From contig NC_015577.1 of assembly GCF_000214355.1 (NCBI RefSeq), positions 2,533,389 through 2,597,388 on the forward strand: a stretch of 64,000 nt of DNA, read 5' to 3'. Under the pieces are notes generated by a model that was not told the DNA's origin, searched no databases, and was given only the letters and a program-made list of their open reading frames with translations. Positions 58,700 through 64,000 of this stretch are shown here, one piece after another. The first letter of the stretch is position 1. Each line of letters begins with the position of its first letter. The translations under genes and the position numbers were made by a program. The DNA comes from Leadbettera azotonutricia ZAS-9. GTDB taxonomy: Bacteria > Spirochaetota > Spirochaetia > Treponematales > Breznakiellaceae.

Positions 58700-59812
58700 T
58701 TAATCGCTCAGGCGAAGAAATTTGAGGATGTCCGCTCCGCTGGGGGGACAACCCGGACAGGACGCGGTAAAACTTTTAGTGCAGCGGCCTACTCCGATCT
58801 TTCCCTGTTTGTTTTGAAAACCCTGGCCTATGGCTATGGGTTCTTTAAAGCTGCTGAGTTCGCTTCGGTTCAGGCGGGAAAGGGCAAACACCAGCGCCGC
58901 ATAACAGGCGCTGCATGCGCTGTCTTCGTGTATGTATGACGCGAGCTGCTTTACTTTGCCACCGGGCCTGCTTGTTCCGGCAGTACTGCTGCCTGCGGAA
59001 GATGAATGTTCCGAGGGCGGAGTCAATTCACGAATCGCTGCTTTTGTAATATCTGCCGTTCCTACTCCCAACTTTTCGACCAGGCCTATGTAGGGTATAT
59101 CCCTCGTATCAAGGCCCATGAGGTTTGCGGCCCAGGCGTCGCAAAGTACCGGGTCCAGGGCGGCAAACATACGGCCTGCAAAGACAGGATTTCCCCCTTC
59201 TTCAAAATCGAGATCCCCGCAGATGCCGTCTACTACAATGAAGTCATTCCGGGCCACAGTATTGAGATGGGCGATGGGCTTGTGGAGGCCTTCGCTATGG
59301 AAGCGGCGCTTTTCTCTGTCGGGCATAATGCCCTTGTTGTTCTTCAGGGCGCAGGTGAGGAGAGTCTGGCAATGGCCTTTCATCACCGGGAGGTTAATCA
59401 TAAAGTCCACTGCCCTGGCGCTGTCGCAAATTTCAATTTTCATGCCCTTGCAGTCGTAAACCCTGGCCTTATCGGTCTGGGTGTCTATGAGTTCTACCCC
59501 GGCGTCTTTGGCGAGCTTTCGGTACCCACAGACTGAAAAGGCATCGCTTGTGGAATCGCCTACCCAGGAACCTTCGAGGATGACCAAATTGTTAAACCCG
59601 TTTTTCTTGAGATAGGCGATGAGTCCTGCCGCTATCTCAGGGTGGGTTGTGGCCCCCTCATTGGCGGGTCGGGAAACCACGAGGTTAGGTTTAAGCCCTA
59701 TACGTTTGTTTTTATCTCCGACAAGGGCGGCTAAATTCGCCGCTTCCGCGAGCTTTTCCGCCATATCAGAGGGATCGCTGCCATATATCACCAGAATTTC
59801 GTTCTTTTCCAT
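58700..59812 (-). CDS. DUF362-family protein, possible iron-sulfur protein
   Basis: 370 residues. DUF362 core: GLKPNLVVSRPANEGATTHPEIAAGLIAYLKKNG, VILEGSWVGDST, FMINLPVMKGHCQTLLTCALKNNKGIMP and VVDGICGDLDFEEGG. The C-terminal part has cysteines (CSACYAA, CTKSFTASCPGCPP) that could bind a metal cluster, without a full ferredoxin motif. Function of the family is unknown; some are reported as iron-sulfur proteins. ATG 59812 has TATAAT exactly six bases before it and no ribosome site. A TTG 18 bases upstream would include the promoter. Confidence 0.85.
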   Translation of the reverse strand: MEKNEILVIYGSDPSDMAEKLAEAANLAALVGDKNKRIGLKPNLVVSRPANEGATTHPEIAAGLIAYLKKNGFNNLVILEGSWVGDSTSDAFSVCGYRKLAKDAGVELIDTQTDKARVYDCKGMKIEICDSARAVDFMINLPVMKGHCQTLLTCALKNNKGIMPDREKRRFHSEGLHKPIAHLNTVARNDFIVVDGICGDLDFEEGGNPVFAGRMFAALDPVLCDAWAANLMGLDTRDIPYIGLVEKLGVGTADITKAAIRELTPPSEHSSSAGSSTAGTSRPGGKVKQLASYIHEDSACSACYAALVFALSRLNRSELSSFKEPIAIGQGFQNKQGKIGVGRCTKSFTASCPGCPPSGADILKFLRLSD

Positions 59813-59818
59813 AGTTGC

Positions 59819-59848
59819 ATTATAGCCCAATTCATAAACTATTTACAA
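59819..59848 (-). promoter_or_regulatory. Promoter of the DUF362 gene, predicted leaderless
   Basis: Minus strand: TTGTAA (plus 59843-59848), an 18-base spacer, perfect TATAAT (59819-59824), six bases, ATG at 59812. The same -35 hexamer is used before the DUF4062 gene at 35053. Confidence 0.7.
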
Positions 59849-59931
59849 ATAACTCTTTTCACTGTATACCATATATCAATGTTAGGGATTATTCTGGTTT
59901 CTATAAGTACTTTATAAAAAATGGAGATATT

Positions 59932-61695
59932 ATGTTACGAAACATTTCTATTGGCGTCAGGATAGTTGCGATTATTGTCATATTGCTTTTATCAATAGTT
60001 GCATTGATAGGAACCATATTTTTGACTGCCGAAAATGTCAAAAATTCAGGAATTGCCGACGCCCAACAGGTAATGTTAGAGGGGCAGCAGGAAAAGCTCA
60101 AGCTGGGCACCCAGTCCATGGCGGTTGCCCTGGGAAAGGCCCTGGAAGGGGTAACAGACCGGCAGGAACAGCATGATATTATCAGCGCCGCCATCAAGGA
60201 TTACCGGTTTGAAGAAGATCAGTCGGGCTACTATTTTACCTACATCGGTACGGTCATCTTTATGCACCCCACCCTTCCCCAGCGGGAAGGAGACGATCTG
60301 GCCCAGACTGCCGATGCCAATGGCGTTTATTACGTGCGGGAGCTCTACGCAAATGCCCAAAAAGGCGGGGGTTTCGTCAACTTTGCCTTTCCAAAACCTC
60401 CCTCTATGGATATTGCCCCTAAACTTGCCTATGTAGAATACATTCCCGGGACGGATATCTGGATTTCCACGGGTATTTATATTGATAACATTGATATCTA
60501 CAAGGCGGCTATGGAACAGCGTATGTCCGAGGCCCTAAACAAACGTATGGCGTTTATCATCGGATGCGTCGCAGCCCTGATGATCCTGATTCTGGGGCCC
60601 CTCTGCGTATTCACCCTCCGATCCATCCTTAAGCCCCTAAAGGCGACTGTGAAGGCCGCGGAGCAGCTGGCGTCGGGCAACCTGAACCTGTCAATTTCCG
60701 CTTCCGGCCATGACGAAATTACGGTACTGGAAAATTCCTTCCTGCGGATGGCCCAAAATCTCCAAACCAGCTTTGCCGCAGTACAGGCCAAGGAGGCTGA
60801 AGCCCGCGCCAAGGCTGAGGAAGCCCAAAGGGCGGCCTCCAAGATCATGGACATTGCGGCACAGGTGGAAAATGCCGCCCACGACATGGAAACCACTGTA
60901 AGCACTGTTTCCCGCAATGCCGATGGGGTAAAAGCCGGAGGCAATACCCAGACCGACCGTATCAACGAAATCCTTTCCTCCATGGAACAGCTTAGTTCCG
61001 GGGTACTGCGGATCACCGACAGCGCCGGCACTGCGGCGGAAAAGTCCGAAGAATCCAATAAAAAAGTCGAAGCCGGCGTATCCATGGCGGAAGAGTCAGG
61101 CAAGGCTATGAAGGAACTGTATACCATAACCGGCAGCCTGACAGAAAATATCAATAAATTGGGCCAGCAATCGGATACCATAGGCAGCATTATGAATGTC
61201 ATCGCCGACATCGCCGATCAGATCAACCTGCTGGCCATGAACGCCTCCATCGAAGCCGCCCATGCCGGTGAGGCGGGGCGGGGCTTCGCGGTGGTTGCCG
61301 GGGAAGTCCGCAAGCTGGCGGAAAAAACCCGGTCCGCGGCCAGGGAAGTAGACAGTTCCATCTCGGAAATGCAGAAGCTTACCAAGGTAAATATAACCGG
61401 CATGGATAATGCGGTATCCTCAATATCCCACGTGACGGATCTTTCCCAGAAAACAGCGGCATCCTTAATCGAAGCCCAAATCACAGTCAAGGATGCTATG
61501 ATCCAGGTCCAGTCCATTGCGGCCTCGGTGGAACAGCAGTCCGATTCAAGCAAAGCCATCACTTCCCTGGTCAACGATGTAAGCGGCATCGCTACAGACA
61601 ACAATACCCTGGTAACCCAGGTTGACCAGGAACTAAAAGGTTTGCTTCGGAAATCTGCGGAATTGCTGGAACTGGTTTCTGAACTGAGGAAATAA
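59932..61695 (+). CDS. Methyl-accepting chemotaxis protein with Cache sensor
   Basis: 587 residues from ATG 59932 (GGAG upstream; a longer frame is not supported). Membrane helix about 8-31, periplasmic sCache_2-type ligand domain (about 40-200, [18 protein letters not shown] and [11 protein letters not shown]), second helix near 210-235, HAMP, then the signalling coiled coil. The hairpin tip is seen as [36 protein letters not shown]. Cache domains often bind small organic or amino acids. Convergent with the histidine kinase gene. Confidence 0.95.
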   Translation: MLRNISIGVRIVAIIVILLLSIVALIGTIFLTAENVKNSGIADAQQVMLEGQQEKLKLGTQSMAVALGKALEGVTDRQEQHDIISAAIKDYRFEEDQSGYYFTYIGTVIFMHPTLPQREGDDLAQTADANGVYYVRELYANAQKGGGFVNFAFPKPPSMDIAPKLAYVEYIPGTDIWISTGIYIDNIDIYKAAMEQRMSEALNKRMAFIIGCVAALMILILGPLCVFTLRSILKPLKATVKAAEQLASGNLNLSISASGHDEITVLENSFLRMAQNLQTSFAAVQAKEAEARAKAEEAQRAASKIMDIAAQVENAAHDMETTVSTVSRNADGVKAGGNTQTDRINEILSSMEQLSSGVLRITDSAGTAAEKSEESNKKVEAGVSMAEESGKAMKELYTITGSLTENINKLGQQSDTIGSIMNVIADIADQINLLAMNASIEAAHAGEAGRGFAVVAGEVRKLAEKTRSAAREVDSSISEMQKLTKVNITGMDNAVSSISHVTDLSQKTAASLIEAQITVKDAMIQVQSIAASVEQQSDSSKAITSLVNDVSGIATDNNTLVTQVDQELKGLLRKSAELLELVSELRK

Positions 61696-61732
61696 GTCCA
61701 AAACATTACCGAGTTATATTGTTAATCAACTG

Positions 61733-64000
61733 TCAGGAACTCTCAAGACTGTTGACAAGATCGGCAATACGATCCGCCGCCAGCTCATGATCAAAGGAAT
61801 CAACCAGATCGTGAATTATCTTGATGGCGGTGTCAGTCTCGTTGTCATAGCTTAGCCCTTTCAGTTCAGCGGCGGCTTCTTCAATTTCGGACACCAGGGA
61901 TCTTTTGCAGGCGGCGGCCAGGATACGGAGCTTTTCAATGATGGTCTCTTTATCGACCTTTCGTTTTTCGATTTCTTCTTCCGCCGTCATAAGCCCCGTG
62001 GCCAGCAGTTTTTCCCTGATGCTCAGGACTGCTTCGGTGAAGGGGAGAGTTTCTTCGCGGCAGACAGCGGCGTTTCCGTCCCTGCCGGCGATTTCCAGTT
62101 TATAGGCCCATTCTCCAAGTTCAGGAGCGCCCAGGGTACGCAGGACGCTTTTAATGCCGTGGGCCTTAATGCCCAGGGATTTCCAGTCTTCTTTTTCCAG
62201 GCCCTCCCGAAGTATGCGGATGCTCTCATCAAGGCCGCCGCAGAACTGCCGCAGGAGTTTAAGATAGCCTTCATGCTGCCCGCCTGACAGGGAAATGCCG
62301 GTGTCCACGTTAAGACTTTTTATTTCCCGGAGTTTCAGGAACAGATCGCTGTCTTTTGCATCAATTTTTGCGGGGGCCGCTATTTCCGATGAAATCTTGT
62401 CCTTGGGCAGCCATTTGGACAGAATCGTATCCAGCCTGCGGACTTCAATAGGTTTGGGGAGAAGATCCTGCATGCCTACGGCAAGAACAGTCTGCAAAGC
62501 TTCGTTTACCACATTGGCGGTCAGAGCGATGATGGGTACTGAAGCTGTCCCGTTGCCAGCTTCAGTATTTCCGTTCTCTTTTTCCCATTCCCGCATAAGC
62601 TTTGTAGTTTCAAGGCCGTCCATGTCGGGCATCATATAATCCATAAAGACAAGGTCATAATGCCTATTGCGGAACATGTGTATCGCTTCCGACCCGCTTG
62701 CGCAGGTTTCCACAATAAAATGACGGAGTTCCAGAAAACCCCTGGCGACAGTGAGATTCTCGGGGGTATCGTCCACCACAAGTATCTTTACATCCCCTTT
62801 GGCGCTTACCATGGAATCAATGGTATTTTCAATTTGAAGGGTATCCCCGGGTATCAGAGGAATGTACGCGGTAAAACATGAGCCTTTGCCGTATTCGCTT
62901 TCTACTTCGATAAAACCGCCCATCAGGTCAAGGAGCCTATGGGTAATCGCCAGCCCCAGACCCGTACCGGCGATGCCTCGGTTCTTCCTCACATCAAGCT
63001 GCTGAAAGGAATCGAACAGTTTCGGAATATCTTCTTTTCTGAGGCCGATGCCTGAGTCTTCCACAGCGATTGCAAGATAATCTATTTTATTTTTGGTCAC
63101 CCGGTTGAGCTTGCAGCTGACAAAGCCCCTGTGGGTATATTTGACGGCGTTGTTTGCTATATTGACCAGGATCTGGCGGACCCTGGATTCGTCGCCGAAG
63201 AGAACCATCGGAATATCCTGGTCCAGATCGGATTGCCATTGCAGCCCCTTGCCCTCGGCAATGAACTGGCACATAGAACAAACTTCGGCAAAAAGGCTCC
63301 TGATATTGTAATGCACCGGAATGACATCCAATTTTCCAGCTTCGATTTTGGAAAAATCAAGAATGTCGTTAATAATGGAGAGGAGAGACCGGGACATTCT
63401 TTTAATATCCACAAAATATTTAATCTGCTGCTCGTCGAGGTTGTCGGTGCGCATAAGATCGCTCATGCCGACAATGGCGTTCATGGGGGTCCGGATTTCG
63501 TGGCTCATGTTCGCAAGGAATTCGTTCTTGGTAAGGCTTGCGGCCTTTGCTTCCAGGGATGCCTGAACCAGTTCCGTAATGTCCGTGATATTGAGGAAAC
63601 GTCCCTTTGTTTCTCCCGTGAGGTTATCGGAAATGATTCTGAAATAACGGGATTCCCCGTCCAGATTTATCTCGGCGGTGTGTTCCACAAAACCCCGGGT
63701 TTTGAGAATTTCGCCGATCATCATCTTGACATTCATATCGCCGAACAAATCCAGAATGGACCTGCCTATGGGCAGCGAGGGGTCCTTGATATTGGCAAAG
63801 GCTGCCATTTTATCGCTGATATAGGTTATACAATTCAGTTCGTCAACCATGGCCATCATATCCGGGGTTGTAGTCATCAGGGTCGAAAAAGTATTCTCCG
63901 CCGCGATGGATTTACTGTTTTTGTCCGCTGCGAAAAGGATAATCAGAAACTGCAGCACTGTTTCAGCGAGCATCAGCACCCCGTTTACCATAAGTTCAGA
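61733..64000 (-). CDS. Hybrid sensor histidine kinase (PAS-HisKA-HATPase-REC-Hpt), cut by the window end
   Basis: The frame is open to base 64000, so the N-terminus is missing; the first ATG inside the window is at 63991. Numbered from that Met: a hydrophobic segment about 5-22 (probably the last membrane helix), PAS about 35-140, HisKA with H164 in [10 protein letters not shown], HATPase boxes [17 protein letters not shown] and GTGLGLAIT, a receiver with D451 in [12 protein letters not shown], and an Hpt domain with H611 in [10 protein letters not shown]. All phospho-relay residues are present. A coiled, charged C-terminal tail follows. No dedicated response regulator lies nearby in the window. 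Confidence 0.93.
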   Translation of the reverse strand, partial: SELMVNGVLMLAETVLQFLIILFAADKNSKSIAAENTFSTLMTTTPDMMAMVDELNCITYISDKMAAFANIKDPSLPIGRSILDLFGDMNVKMMIGEILKTRGFVEHTAEINLDGESRYFRIISDNLTGETKGRFLNITDITELVQASLEAKAASLTKNEFLANMSHEIRTPMNAIVGMSDLMRTDNLDEQQIKYFVDIKRMSRSLLSIINDILDFSKIEAGKLDVIPVHYNIRSLFAEVCSMCQFIAEGKGLQWQSDLDQDIPMVLFGDESRVRQILVNIANNAVKYTHRGFVSCKLNRVTKNKIDYLAIAVEDSGIGLRKEDIPKLFDSFQQLDVRKNRGIAGTGLGLAITHRLLDLMGGFIEVESEYGKGSCFTAYIPLIPGDTLQIENTIDSMVSAKGDVKILVVDDTPENLTVARGFLELRHFIVETCASGSEAIHMFRNRHYDLVFMDYMMPDMDGLETTKLMREWEKENGNTEAGNGTASVPIIALTANVVNEALQTVLAVGMQDLLPKPIEVRRLDTILSKWLPKDKISSEIAAPAKIDAKDSDLFLKLREIKSLNVDTGISLSGGQHEGYLKLLRQFCGGLDESIRILREGLEKEDWKSLGIKAHGIKSVLRTLGAPELGEWAYKLEIAGRDGNAAVCREETLPFTEAVLSIREKLLATGLMTAEEEIEKRKVDKETIIEKLRILAAACKRSLVSEIEEAAAELKGLSYDNETDTAIKIIHDLVDSFDHELAADRIADLVNSLESS

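Overview
This window looks like chromosomal DNA of a free-living or gut-associated treponeme (Spirochaetes). That is an inference from gene content and protein style, not from a database search. The markers are BspA/TpLRR-type 23-residue leucine-rich repeats on a lipoprotein, many lipobox and signal-peptide proteins, chemotaxis and cyclic-di-GMP genes, an M23/LysM cell-wall protein beside a short signal peptidase, and moderately GC-rich, densely packed genes. Termite-gut Treponema relatives are the best guess. No rRNA, tRNA, CRISPR array, prophage or intact insertion sequence was seen.

Layout. 1-9.6 kb: mfd (-), an exported protein and a PilZ protein (+), a PadR regulator with a broken membrane-protein partner, then a (-) run queH-tatD-TVP38-thiD. 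9.7-12.8 kb (+): a small membrane protein, asnS and a D,D-carboxypeptidase. 12.9-19.1 kb, cell envelope: a beta-propeller/deacetylase-like protein preceded by two tiny overlapping genes, an M23 LysM protein (all -), and divergently lepB and a PASTA-tailed penicillin-binding protein. 19.1-23.3 kb (-): sugar-type ABC importer (binding lipoprotein plus two permeases, no ATPase) ending in a UroD-type corrinoid methyltransferase relative. 23.4-34.3 kb: DUF115 protein, aminotransferase, degenerate HD-GYP protein, CorC-type protein, DEAD-box helicase, glycosyltransferase and a Na+/solute symporter.

34.3-39.2 kb is visibly AT-richer and looks acquired: a glutathione peroxidase, a 45-residue desulforedoxin-like gene, a 1197-residue DUF4062-NTPase-TPR (STAND-like) protein, and behind it the collapsed remains of a second copy. 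39.2-44.7 kb is a tightly overlapping metabolic operon iorA-pyk-iorB-paaK. A second paaK with a tandem-ACT gene and glgA sits at 53.3-56.6 kb. Together these suggest interconversion of aryl acids, aryl-CoA and aryl-2-oxoacids beside central carbon metabolism.

44.7-51.7 kb (-) is an operon-like block of four exported proteins: a cadherin-like/Ig-like lipoprotein, a BspA-type leucine-rich-repeat lipoprotein, a caspase-fold protease apparently fused to an outer-membrane-type barrel, and a DUF4384 protein overlapping it by 4 bp. The right end holds an MFS-like transporter, 5'-nucleotidase, YbaK, a DUF362 protein, a chemoreceptor and a hybrid histidine kinase cut by the window edge.

The most unexpected regulatory signal is recurrent. 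Four monocistronic or operon-leading genes (queH, lepB, the DUF4062 gene and the DUF362 gene) have a -10 hexamer exactly six bases before the start codon and no Shine-Dalgarno sequence; iorA is close to this. This predicts leaderless mRNAs. The best candidates for an undescribed system are the four-gene caspase/LRR surface block and the DUF4062-NTPase-TPR locus.
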